From Pollenia angustigena (lineage: Eukaryota > Arthropoda > Insecta > Diptera > Polleniidae): a stretch of 64,000 nt of DNA. The stretch covers positions 173,735,253 to 173,799,252 of the forward strand of contig OV884060.1 in NCBI GenBank assembly GCA_930367215.1, written 5' to 3'. The translations under genes and the position numbers were made by a program. Positions 24,227-35,900 of the stretch are shown here, piece by piece (positions within the stretch are counted from its first letter, which is position 1; each line of letters opens with the position of its first letter). Below the pieces are notes generated by a model. It searched no databases. It was not told the origin of the DNA and saw nothing but the letters and a program-made list of their open reading frames with translations.

Positions 24227-24920
24227 AACAAAAAAACAAAAAAACAAATTCCTAAATTAAACAAAAAAAATGTATTTGTTTTTTTTTTCCCAAATGACTG
24301 AGAAAAAAAAACGAACCGAATCGAATATACAATAGCTTGCTTGATCTCATGGCAGAAATCCAGGATAAGGCAAAAAAACATTTCAATAATAGTCAAACAA
24401 AAAAAAACAATTAACGCCATCGTATAGTAATTGAAATAGAAGTAAAAAAAAAACAGAGAAAGGCAGATAGATATTTAAAGTTAATAGGATATCGTTTGAA
24501 ACGACGAAGTTAAGTCGGTAACAGTGAAAGCTTAGCTCAACTAGCCATTCCTAAACTTAACCCATACAATATAAGAAAAAAAATTTTTACCTAAATGCAC
24601 ATACAGTGAAACGGTCTGGGCCTAGCTAAGAAAAAATCCAAACACCAGCATTTCCAAGAAAAACTAATATGAATAAGCGGTCAAACCTTTTAACAATATA
24701 TAGAAGACGAATAAATAGTCTCAAGTTGGTTAACAGTACGTCCAAAAACATTACTGTTACAGTTCCCACCAAAGAGTATTTTATCGAAGACAAAAAGAAA
24801 AGAAGGGGGAAAAATAAGGAAAAATAGAAAAAAATTAAAAACAGAAGAATGAAATTAGTTCAGGAGCCACACATACTATAAAAAATACATTAGTTGTTAC
24901 ATCGACCACCAAGTGTGTGG
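24227..24920 (-). mobile_element. Truncated LTR-retroelement leader, copy 2
   Basis: Duplicate of 20511-21195. It lies between the satellite junction and the primer-binding site, read on the minus strand. No coding region for retroelement proteins is present. Confidence 0.42.
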
Positions 24921-24938
24921 GCCCCACGTTGGGCGCCA
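24921..24938 (-). other. Retroelement primer-binding site, copy 2
   Basis: Identical to 21196-21213, offset 3725 bp: GCCCCACGTTGGGCGCCA on the plus strand, complementary to the primer site for tRNA-Lys. Confidence 0.7.
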
Positions 24939-25649
24939 AAAATAATTATCTGTAGCATACAACCTAGAAGGGTTGCATAAAAAAAATGGAATAGGTTCAG
25001 CATTCGTCAGCCCATGCACGTATTACTTCCGGCTGGGTCTCGTCGGCTAGTGGGATGGGTCTTGCAGGCTGTTCGAATTGAACAATTAACGTCGTTGCGT
25101 ACAGAATCTTATTTTATTTGTACGTGCTACTTAAAAAGGGGTTTTCTCGAGAACCAATAGTGAAGCGAAAGAAACAATGGCATAATTGTGAATGAATTTG
25201 ACATATTTAGTAGGTGCTGATGTTAAACCTATTTCCCCTCCCAACCGTGATCATGTATGTAAAAGCGATATCACAGTACCTGATCCCAATGATAATCACC
25301 CTATCCTAGCCTTCGCCTGAAATCAAAACAATGTGGTTTACCAATTCATTTTAATTTTATTACATAAATAATTCAAAATTTTCTCATAACTTAAGTTATT
25401 TAGCAAGTACAAATCCTATTTATTCTCAAAACCAAATGCCGGGAATATTCTTTTTACATATTTATTATTTAAACGTTACTTATTAATATTCTCTTAATAC
25501 CCTATTTATGAAACAACCAAAAATATATTCGGTTTCCCCTCTTTTCTTCCAAAATCACTTCCGAAATGTGTGCGCGTAAGAAAAAAAAATCAGCCGAACA
25601 ATAGTTAAGGGTGCATCCCGTTCGGATACCAAGGACGGATGTATGCATA
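24939..25649 (-). mobile_element. Candidate LTR sequence, copy 2
   Basis: Duplicate of 21214-21925, including the minus-strand AATAAA. Small differences from copy 1 (for example TCACAGTACC for TCATAGTACC) show independent point mutation after the duplication. Confidence 0.4.
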
Positions 25650-25875
25650 CACAGAAAAAAATTAACTTGATTATTACTTACGCAAATGCGTATTTAATCC
25701 GTTTTCACAAAACGAAAAGGGTATTTACTTTTAAGCGGTTAATTACTTATTCCAAATTAGTACACTGATGTTAAAATTGCCTCTATGGCCACATGGGTAA
25801 GCTTTTATTTAAAGCTATTTGAATTTACAAAAAAAAACCTTGTTAAAACCTAAGTGCTTAGAATTTGTTTCTGTG
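25650..25875. mobile_element. 226-bp MITE with TA target duplication (insert copy 2)
   Basis: Same element, same ends (CACAGAAAAAAATT ... TTTCTGTG) and same TA flanks (25648-25649, 25876-25877) as 21926-22151. It arrived with the segmental duplication, not by a second transposition. A few substitutions distinguish the copies, such as TTTATTTAAAGC for TTTACTTAAAGC. Confidence 0.6.
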
Positions 25876-27004
25876 TACGCATACGTAAATGATATAATAT
25901 AGTTAATTATATATATAATTTTATGGTATTATATTTAACGTTGCTTTTAATTTTCATTAAATTTTGTCTACTTCAATAAAGGTAGTTATTTATGTACAAA
26001 CTTTAACCACAACCCTCGTAGATTACCTTTATGTTTTACACATGATCAGTAATCGATGGGGGTTTGGCAATTATTAAATTTTCAAAAAAAAAACAAGTGA
26101 TAAAAAAAATTTAAATAAACTTACGGTCATCAGGATCCCACGATGAAAGATCTTTCATGATGTGATACGTTGGTGATGAATAAGTTGTTGTTGTAATTGA
26201 GTCTAGAAAGCTGAAATTCGTTTTTGGTTCTTACTGTGTGACGTATGTCATCTTTTCAAATAGACAAATTTAAAAATTAAAATAACACTCTACTATTTTA
26301 AATTTTACGTTGGCATTTTCACTTGTTGATTTGGGTTTTGTTACACACGATATTTAGGCTGTATTTATTTCCCTAACCCGCACACACTTAAGAATTCAAA
26401 AATATTTGTTTTTTTTATAATACTAGTAAAAAATTAAAATTCTGATAAAAATTTGGTTACGATAAACATAACTTGATGAGTTTAGATCAATTTTACATGA
26501 TTTTTTTTTCCCTTAGACACTTAGGTCATTAGGCAAATATTATTAAAATTTAAAGAAACTTTTAATTTTCACTTCGACTTTTTGAAAAAACTTTGTATAC
26601 GATCTGTGATAACTTGTGATATAAAGGAACTGTGATATTAGGTTAATTAGTGATTCTAGTCCCGTACTTGTACAGGTGTTTTCTTTCTTTTATACACAAT
26701 TTTAAATAATTTTGGCTTCCACGTCGTTTTTTTCCGTTTAAGTAAATATTTTCTTCCTTTTCGTATTAAAAAAAAAGTCACTTATTTAAAAATTTTGTAA
26801 ATTCTCTTTCATCTGCCTTGCATCAAACACACAAGGCAAGGCTAATATTTTCCAGCCGGGCAGATAATATGCACGCTAGACAAGGCAATGTAAGTACGTG
26901 TTTCTTGGTGCTTCAACAAGATTTGATGCCTTCCATAGATCCCGAGAATTTCTCCGTTGATGTCTAGCACCATTTAAACGGGAGATTGCCGAAAGATTCC
27001 CATA
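25876..27004. other. AT-rich unique sequence, no gene recognised (copy 2, left of the 785-bp element)
   Basis: Duplicate of 22152-23282. No gene, RNA or additional repeat is seen. Confidence 0.4.
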
Positions 27005-27789
27005 CACAGAGGGAAAAATCCGGTATAAAAATACCAAAATTGACACCATCCGTTGTCAAAAGTGAGCCAACTACGTTTGTGTTCAATTTGATAACGGATG
27101 GTATCAATGTTTTTTAACCACCTCGTTTTCAGTTTGTCACCATTTGTTCTCAATATGACATCAAATTGGTTATATATTATCACCATAATGGTACCATACC
27201 GACAACATGCTGTTGTCATTTTTGACAACACACCGTTAATATATTGACAACATTCGGTTGTCCTTTCGATAACTTATTGTTCTGATTGTAGTATGTACTT
27301 AATAACCCATTCTGAACCCAAGTAAAAAAATGGAATAATGTAAATTTATTAATTTATTTCACATTAAATAATATACTTATAAAAAATTCACACTTTTACA
27401 GCCAGGCCCACGATGTCACACGTTAACGTTCGCATAGAAAATTAAATTGAAAACAAAAACAAATTTTAGAAATTTTTTTTATTTTATTTATTAAATTTTT
27501 ATTTATTAATTTAATCACAGCACTGAAACTTTTCACTTTTTACTTTCGAATACCAAAGTTGATTGTGGGATAACTTGTATACGCTGTTAATAATGACAAC
27601 AGGGCGATACCTATTTGACAACAGGGTGTTATCAATTTGACAACAATGGTACGTTTTTTATCTAACGGCCCAATTTGACAACATTTTGTTTAAAATTTAA
27701 CAACAAATGTTGTCGAAATATTGACAACAGTTTGTTATCAATTTATTACCACTGGTTGACAGTTTTTTAACGTTTTTTTTCGCTCTGTG
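27005..27789. mobile_element. 785-bp non-autonomous DNA transposon with subterminal repeats
   Basis: Present only in insert copy 2. Copy 1 keeps the empty site CCCATACATTAAC (around 23278), while here the TA appears on both sides (27003-27004 and 27790-27791). Terminal inverted repeats are short: CACAGAGGGAAAAA at the left and, reverse-complemented, CACAGAGCGAAAAA at the right. Both halves are rich in the word TTGACAACA (exact at 27222, 27244, 27615, 27637, 27675 and 27721, twice at 22-bp spacing) and its complement GTTGTCAA. Such subterminal arrays are typical of transposase-binding sites. No transposase coding is present; an 85-codon open frame across the left end spans the insertion boundary and is accidental. 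The TA duplication suggests a Tc1/mariner-type system, but the subterminal repeats leave the family open. Confidence 0.8.
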
Positions 27790-28406
27790 TACATTAACTC
27801 CGAACTTGGTGATAGAAAACAACCCAAAGCTAACGAATAAGGTCTTCTACAATGCGAAATATAAGAAAAACCATTAGAACCTGTAAAATCCATGTCACTT
27901 AGTATTACTTACTCTACAATGAGGCTACCAAAAATTTTCCGCAATCGCTGGTCAAAGAATAAGTCCCAGTTTACTGTATATTTTGTACAGTTGGTGAACA
28001 ACAAATTAGGATGCACAAATTAATTTGGGGAGCAGAAGCTGCGATTCCTAACACTTTTCTTTTATGTTTCACCACTACACGTTTTAATATTACGCCGACC
28101 GTCCGATGCTACAAAATGGTGTTCACAAAATAGCGTGCTGTTCTCGAAAATTCCATTTTTATACGATAAATTGTCTGATGCAATAATGGAAGGATACAGC
28201 TAATTCAGCGTATTAATTCCCTTGCACTTAACTTTTGACTGGAATGCAAATATACCGCCTTTTATAAAACAGAGCTGCTTCACAAAGCACCTGTTTTTGC
28301 CCATATGTCAAAAGACAGAGGTGGTAAGTTTAGTAGAATACAGTTTGAGTTGCCAGACAATAATAATATGGTTTAACGCTAAAAACCCGCTACAAGCGCC
28401 CCTACA
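27790..28406. other. Unique sequence, no gene recognised (copy 2, right of the 785-bp element)
   Basis: Duplicate of 23281-23896, ending where satellite resumes at CACTGTGTCC. An open frame starting at 28222 runs from this sequence into satellite and is a junction artefact. Confidence 0.4.
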
Positions 28407-30020
28407 CACTGTGTCCAAACCCTTCGATCGCAGGGAATCAAACCTAATGGAAAATGAAGACAATGGACAGGGCTACAATAACCTATAAGCACTTTATCCA
28501 AATTGTATTTGTGAAAATTTTTACACATTTTTGAAAATTTGACTTAGAGTGAAATTCTCTTGAAAGTGCTGTGTGAGGGATATGGCCACTGTGTCCAAAC
28601 CCTTCGATCGCAGGGAACCAAACCTAATGGAAAATGAAGAATATGGACAGGGCTACAATAACCTATAAGCACTTTATCCAAATTGTATTTGTGAAAATTT
28701 TTATACATTTTTGAAAATTTGACTTAGAGTGAAATTCTCTTGAAAGTGCTGTGTGAGGGATATGGCCACTGTGTCCAAACCCTTCGATCGCAGGGAATCA
28801 AGCCTAATGGAAAATGAAGACTATGGACAGGGCTACAATAACCTATAAGCACTTTATCCAAATTGTATTTGTGAAAATTTTTACACATTTTTGAAAATTT
28901 GACTTAGAGTGAAATTCTCTTGAAAGTGCTGTGTGAGGGATATGGCCACTGTGTCCAAACCCTTCGATCGCAGGGAATCAAACCTAATGGAAAATTAAGA
29001 CTATGGACAGGGCTACAATAACCTATAAGCTACAATAACCTATAAGCACTTTATCCAAATTGTATTTGTGAAAATTTTTATACATTTTTGAAAATTTGAC
29101 TTAGAGTGAAAATCTCTTGAAAGTGCTGTGTGAGGGATATGGCCACTGTGTCCAAACCCTTCGATCGCAGGGAATCAAACCTAATGGAAAATGAAGACTA
29201 TGGACAGGGCTACAATAACCTATAAGCACTTTATCCAAATTGTATTTGTGAAAATTTTTACACATTTTTGAAAATTTGACTTAGAGTGAAATTCTCTTGA
29301 AAGTGCTGTGTGAGGGATATGGCCACTGTGTCCAAACCCTTCGATCGCAGGGAATCAAACCTAATGGAAAATGAAGACTATGGACAGGGCTACAACAACC
29401 TATAAGCACTTTATCCAAATTGTATTTGTGAAAATTTTTACACATTTTTGAAAATTTGACTTAGAGTGAAATTCTCTTGAAAGTGCTGTGTGAGGGATAT
29501 GGCCACTGTGTCCAAACCCTTCGATCGCAGGGAACCAAACCTAATGGAAAATGAAGACTATGGACAGGGCTACAATAACCTATCAGCACTTTATCCAAAT
29601 TGTATTTGTGAAAATTTTTATACATTTTTGAAAATTTGACTTAGAGTGAAATTCTCTTGAAAGTGCTGTGTGAGGGATATGGCCACTGTGTCCAAACCCT
29701 TCGATCGCAGGGAATCAAACCTAATGGAAAATGAAGACTATGGACAGGGCTACAATAACCTATAAGCACTTTATCCAAATTGTATTTGTGAAAATTTTTA
29801 CACATTTTTGAAAATTTGACTTAGAGTGAAATTCTCTTGAAAGTGCTGTGTGAGGGATATGGCCACTGTGTCCAAACCCTTCGATCGCAGGGAATCAAAG
29901 CTAATGGAAAATGAAGACTATGGACAGGGCTACAATAACCTATAAGCTACAATAACCTATAAGCACTTTATCCAAATTGTATTTGTGAAAATTTTTATAC
30001 ATTTTTGAAAATTTGACTTA

Positions 30021-31469
30021 GATTCTCTTGAAAGTGCTGTGTGAGGGATATGGCCACTGTGTCCAAACCCTTCGATCGCAGGGAATCAAACCTAATAAAA
30101 TGAAGACTATGGACAGGGCTACAATAACCTATAAGCACTTTATCCAAATTGTATTTGTGAAAATTTTTACACATTTTTGAAAATTTGACTTAGAGTGAAA
30201 TTCTCTTGAAAGTGCTGTGTGAGGGATATGGCCACTGTGTCCAAACCCTTCGATCGCAGGGAACCAAACCTAATGGAAAAAGAAGACTATGGACAGGGCT
30301 ACAATAACCTATAAGCACTTTATCCAAATTGTATTTGTGAAAATTTTTACACATTTTTGAAAATTTGACTTAGAGTGAAATTCTCTTGAAAGTGCTGTGT
30401 GAGGGATATGGCCACTGTGTCCAAACCCTTCGATCGCAGGGAATCAAAGCTAATGGAAAATGAAGACTATGGACAGGGCTACAATAACCTATAAGCACTT
30501 TATCCAAATTGTATTTGTGAAAATTTTTACACATTTTTGAAAATTTGACTTAGAGTGAAATTCTCTTGAAAGTGCTGTGTGAGGGATATGGCCACTGTGT
30601 CCAAACCCTTCGATCGCAGAGAACCAAGCCTAATGGAAAATGAAGACTATGGACAGGGCTACAATAACCTATCAGCACTTTATCCAAATTGTATTTGTGA
30701 AAATTTTTACACATTTTTGAAAATTTGACTTAGAGTGAAATTCTCTTGAAAGTGCTGTGTGAGGGATATGGCCACTGTGTCCAAACCCTTCGATCGCAGG
30801 GAATCAAACCTAATGGAAAATGAAGACTATGGACAGGGCTACAACAACCTATAAGCACTTTATCCAAATTGTATTTGTGAAAATTTTTACACATTTTTGA
30901 AAATTTGACTTAGAGTGAAATTCTCTTGAAAGTGCTGTGTGAGGGATATGGCCACTGTGTCCAAACCCTTCGATCGCAGGGAACCAAGCCTAATGGAAAA
31001 TGAAGACTATGGACAGGGCTACAATAACCTATCAGCACTTTATCCAAATTGTATTTGTGAAAATTTTTATACATTTTTGAAAATTTGACTTAGAGTGAAA
31101 TTCTCTTGAAAGTGCTGTGTGAGGGATATGGCCACTGTGTCCAAACCCTTCGATCGCAGAGAATCAAACCTAATGGAAAATGAAGACTATGGACAGGGCT
31201 ACAATAACCTATAAGCACTTTATCCAAATTGTATTTGTGAAAATTTTTACACATTTTTGAAAATTTGACTTAGAGTGAAATTCTCTTGAAAGTGCTGTGT
31301 GAGGGATATGGCCACTGTGTCCAAACCCTTCGATCGCAGGGAATCAAAGCTAATGGAAAATGAAGACTATGGACAGGGCTACAATAACCTATAAGCTACA
31401 ATAACCTATAAGCACTTTATCCAAATTGTATTTGTGAAAATTTTTATACATTTTTGAAAATTTGACTTA
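30021..31469 (-). repeat. 1449-bp 8-monomer HOR, copy 1
   Basis: Marked by a 6-bp deletion (GACTTAGATTCTC for GACTTAGAGTGAAATTCTC) at 30021 and a 2-bp deletion (CCTAATAAAATG) near 30094. Then come, in order, AAAAAGAAG, AATCAAAGC, CAGAGAACCAAGCC, ACAACAACC, AACCAAGCC, CAGAGAATC and AATCAAAGC variants and one 197-bp monomer. Seven 180-bp plus one 197-bp monomer, less 8 bp, give exactly 1449 bp. Confidence 0.9.
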
Positions 31470-32918
31470 GATTCTCTTGAAAGTGCTGTGTGAGGGATAT
31501 GGCCACTGTGTCCAAACCCTTCGATCGCAGGGAATCAAACCTAATAAAATGAAGACTATGGACAGGGCTACAATAACCTATAAGCACTTTATCCAAATTG
31601 TATTTGTGAAAATTTTTACACATTTTTGAAAATTTGACTTAGAGTGAAATTCTCTTGAAAGTGCTGTGTGAGGGATATGGCCACTGTGTCCAAACCCTTC
31701 GATCGCAGGGAACCAAACCTAATGGAAAAAGAAGACTATGGACAGGGCTACAATAACCTATAAGCACTTTATCCAAATTGTATTTGTGAAAATTTTTACA
31801 CATTTTTGAAAATTTGACTTAGAGTGAAATTCTCTTGAAAGTGCTGTGTGAGGGATATGGCCACTGTGTCCAAACCCTTCAATCGCAGGGAATCAAAGCT
31901 AATGGAAAATGAAGACTATGGACAGGGCTACAATAACCTATAAGCACTTTATCCAAATTGTATTTGTGAAAATTTTTACACATTTTTGAAAATTTGACTT
32001 AGAGTGAAATTCTCTTGAAAGTGCTGTGTGAGGGATATGGCCACTGTGTCCAAACCCTTCGATCGCAGAGAACCAAGCCTAATGGAAAATGAAGACTATG
32101 GACAGGGCTACAATAACCTATCAGCACTTTATCCAAATTGTATTTGTGAAAATTTTTACACATTTTTGAAAATTTGACTTAGAGTGAAATTCTCTTGAAA
32201 GTGCTGTGTGAGGGATATGGCCACTGTGTCCAAACCCTTCGATCGCAGGGAATCAAACCTAATGGAAAATGAAGACTATGGACAGGGCTACAACAACCTA
32301 TAAGCACTTTATCCAAATTGTATTTGTGAAAATTTTTACACATTTTTGAAAATTTGACTTAGAGTGAAATTCTCTTGAAAGTGCTGTGTGAGGGATATGG
32401 CCACTGTATCCAAACCCTTCGATCGCAGGGAACCAAGCCTAATGGAAAATGAAGACTATGGACAGGGCTACAATAACCTATCAGCACTTTATCCAAATTG
32501 TATTTGTGAAAATTTTTATACATTTTTGAAAATTTGACTTAGAGTGAAATTCTCTTGAAAGTGCTGTGTGAGGGATATGGCCACTGTGTCCAAACCCTTC
32601 GATCGCAGAGAATCAAACCTAATGGAAAATGAAGACTATGGACAGGGCTACAATAACCTATAAGCACTTTATCCAAATTGTATTTGTGAAAATTTTTACA
32701 CATTTTTGAAAATTTGACTTAGAGTGAAATTCTCTTGAAAGTGCTGTGTGAGGGATATGGCCACTGTGTCCAAACCCTTCGATCGCAGGGAATCAAAGCT
32801 AATGGAAAATGAAGACTATGGACAGGGCTACAATAACCTATAAGCTACAATAACCTATAAGCACTTTATCCAAATTGTATTTGTGAAAATTTTTATACAT
32901 TTTTGAAAATTTGACTTA
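31470..32918 (-). repeat. 1449-bp 8-monomer HOR, copy 2
   Basis: The same ordered variant series as the preceding copy, starting at the 6-bp deletion at 31470 and ending just before the next one at 32919. Single differences (for example TTCAATCGCAGG and CTGTATCC) postdate the duplication. A partial third copy begins at 32919, and the marker deletion appears again at 34713, 1794 bp further on, showing a broken continuation. Confidence 0.9.
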
Positions 32919-35900
32919 GATTCTCTTGAAAGTGCTGTGTGAGGGATATGGCCACTGTGTCCAAACCCTTCGATCGCAGGGAATCAAACCTAATAAAATG
33001 AAGACTATGGACAGGGCTACAATAACCTATAAGCACTTTATCCAAATTGTATTTGTGAAAATTTTTACACATTTTTGAAAATTTGACTTAGAGTGAAATT
33101 CTCTTGAAAGTGCTGTGTGAGGGATATGGCCACTGTGTCCAAACCCTTCGATCGCAGGGAACCAAACCTAATGGAAAATGAAGACTATGGACAGGGCTAC
33201 AATAACCTATAAGCACTTTATCCAAATTGTATTTGTGCAAATTTTTATACATTTTTGAAAATTTGACTTAGATATGGCCACTGTGTCCAAACCCTTCGAT
33301 CGCAGGGAACCAAACCTAATGGAAAATGAAGACTATGGACAGGGCTACAATAACCTATAAGCACTTTATCCAAATTGTATTTGTGCAAATTTTTATACAT
33401 TTTTGAAAATTTGACTTAGAGTGAAATTCTCTTGAAAGTGCTGTGTGAGGGATATGGCCACTGTGTCCAAACCCTTCGATCGCAGGGAATCAAGCCTAAT
33501 GGAAAATGAAGACTATGGACAGGGCTACAATAACCTATAAGCACTTTATCCAAATTGTATTTGTGAAAATTTTTACACATTTTTGAAAATTTGACTTGGA
33601 GTGAAATTCTCTTGAAAGTGCTGTGTGAGGGATATGGCCACTGTGTCCAAACCCTTCGATCGCAGGGAATCAAACCTAATGGAAAATGAAGACTATGGAC
33701 AGGGCTACAATAACCTATAAGCTACAATAACCTATAAGCACTTTATCCAAATTGTATTTGTGAAAATTTTTATACATTTTTGAAAATTTGACTTAGAGTG
33801 AAAATCTCTTGAAAGTGCTGTGTGAGGGATATGGCCACTGTGTCCAAACCCTTCGATCGCAGGGAATCAAACCTAATGGAAAATGAAGACTATGGACAGG
33901 GCTACAATAACCTATAAGCACTTTATCCAAATTGTATTTGTGAAAATTTGTACACATTTTTGAAAATTTGACTTAGAGTGAAATTCTCTTGAAAGTGCTG
34001 TGTGAGGGATATGGCCACTGTGTCCAAACCCTTCGATCGCAGGGAATCAAACCTAATGGAAAATGAAGACTATGGACAGGGCTACAATAACCTATTAGCA
34101 CTTTATCCAAATTGTATTTGTGAAAATTTTTACACATTTTTGAAAATTTGACTTAGAGTGAAATTCTCTTGAAAGTGCTGTGTGAGGGATATGGCCACTG
34201 TGTCCAAACCCTTCGATCGCAGGGAACCAGGCCTAATGGAAAATGAAGACTATGGACAGGGCTAATATAACCTATCAGCACTTTATCCAAATTGTATTTG
34301 TGAAAATTTTTATACATTTTTGAAAATTTGACTTAGAGTGAAATTCTCTTGAAAGTGCTGTGTGAGGGATATGGCCACTGTGTCCAAACCCTTCGATCGC
34401 AGGGAATCAAACCTAATAGAAAATGAAGACTATGGACAGGGCTACAATAACCTATAAGCACTTTATCCAAATTGTATTTGTGAAAATTTTTACACATTTT
34501 TGAAAATTTGACTTAGAGTGAAATTCTCTTGAAAGTGCTGTGTGAGGGATATGGCCACTGTGTCCAAACCCTTCGATCGCAGGGAATCAAAGCTAATGGA
34601 AAATGAAGACTATGGACAGGGCTACAATAACCTATAAGCTACAATAACCTATAAGCACTTTATCCAAATTGTATTTGTGAAAATTTTTATACATTTTTGA
34701 AAATTTGACTTAGATTCTCTTGAAAGTGCTGTGTGAGGGATATGGCCACTGTGTCCAAACCCTTCGATCGCAGGGAATCAAACCTAATAAAATGAAGACT
34801 ATGGACAGGGCTACAATAACCTATAAGCACTTTATCCAAATTGTATTTGTGAAAATTTTTACACATTTTTGAAAATTTGACTTAGAGTGAAATTCTCTTG
34901 AAAGTGCTGTGTGAGGGATATGGCCACTGTGTCCAAACCCTTCGATCGCAGGGAACCAAACCTTATGGAAAATGAAGACTATGGACAGGGCTACAATAAC
35001 CTATAAGCACTTTATCCAAATTGTATTTGTGAAAATTTTTACACATTTTTGAAAATTTGACTTAGAGTGAAATTCTCTTGAAAGTGCTGTGTGAGGGATA
35101 TGGCCACTGTGTCCAAACCCTTCGATCGCAGGGAATCAAACCTAATGGAAAATGAAGACTATGGACAGGGCTACAATAACCTATAAGCTACAATAACCTA
35201 TAAGCACTTTATCTAAATTGTATTTGTGAAAATTTTTATACATTTTTGAAAATTTGACTTAGAGTGAAATTCTCTTGAAAGTGCTGTGTGAGGGATATGG
35301 CCACTGTGTCCAAACCCTTCGATCGCAGGGAATCAGACCTAATGGAAAATGAAGACTATGGACAGGGCTACAATAACCTATAAGCACTTTATCCAAATTG
35401 TATTTGTGAAAATTTTTACACATTTTTGAAAATTTGACTTAGAGTGAAATTCTCTTGAAAGTGCTGTGTGAGGGATATGGCCACTGTGTCCAAACCCTTC
35501 GATCGCAGGGAATCAGACCTAATGGAAAATGAAGACTATGGACAGGGCTACAATAACCTATAAGCACTTTATCCAAATTGTATTTGTGAAAATTTTTATA
35601 CATTTTTGAAAATTTGACTTAGAGTGAAATTCTCTTGAAAGTGCTGTGTGAGGGATATGGCCACTGTGTCCAAACCCTTCGATCGCAGGGAATCAAACCT
35701 AATGGAAAATGAAGACTATGGACAGGGCTACAATAACCTATAAGCACTTTATCCAAATTGTATTTGTGAACATTTTTACACATTTTTGAAAATTTGACTT
35801 AGAGTGAAATTCTCTTGAAAGTGCTGTGTGAGGGATATGGCCACTGTGTCCAAACCCTTCGATCGCAGGGAATCAAACCTAATGGAAAATGAAGACTATG

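Larger units (their letters stand above)
24227..28406. other. Non-satellite insert, copy 2 (about 4.2 kb)
   Basis: This is the second copy of the 20511-23896 insert with the same satellite junctions. Observed differences include an 8-bp expansion in the A/C-rich left end (ACAAAAAA repeated), GATAGATATTTAAAG for GATAGATAGATAAAG, GATGTTAAACC for GATCATTAAACC, several single-base changes, and the 785-bp element at 27005-27789. The total offset between the right ends (4510 versus 3716 at the left) is accounted for by these. Confidence 0.92.

Noticed and set aside
26974..27231. 85-codon minus-strand frame at the left end of the 785-bp element
   Set aside because: It spans the insertion boundary and the subterminal repeats and has no transposase motif.
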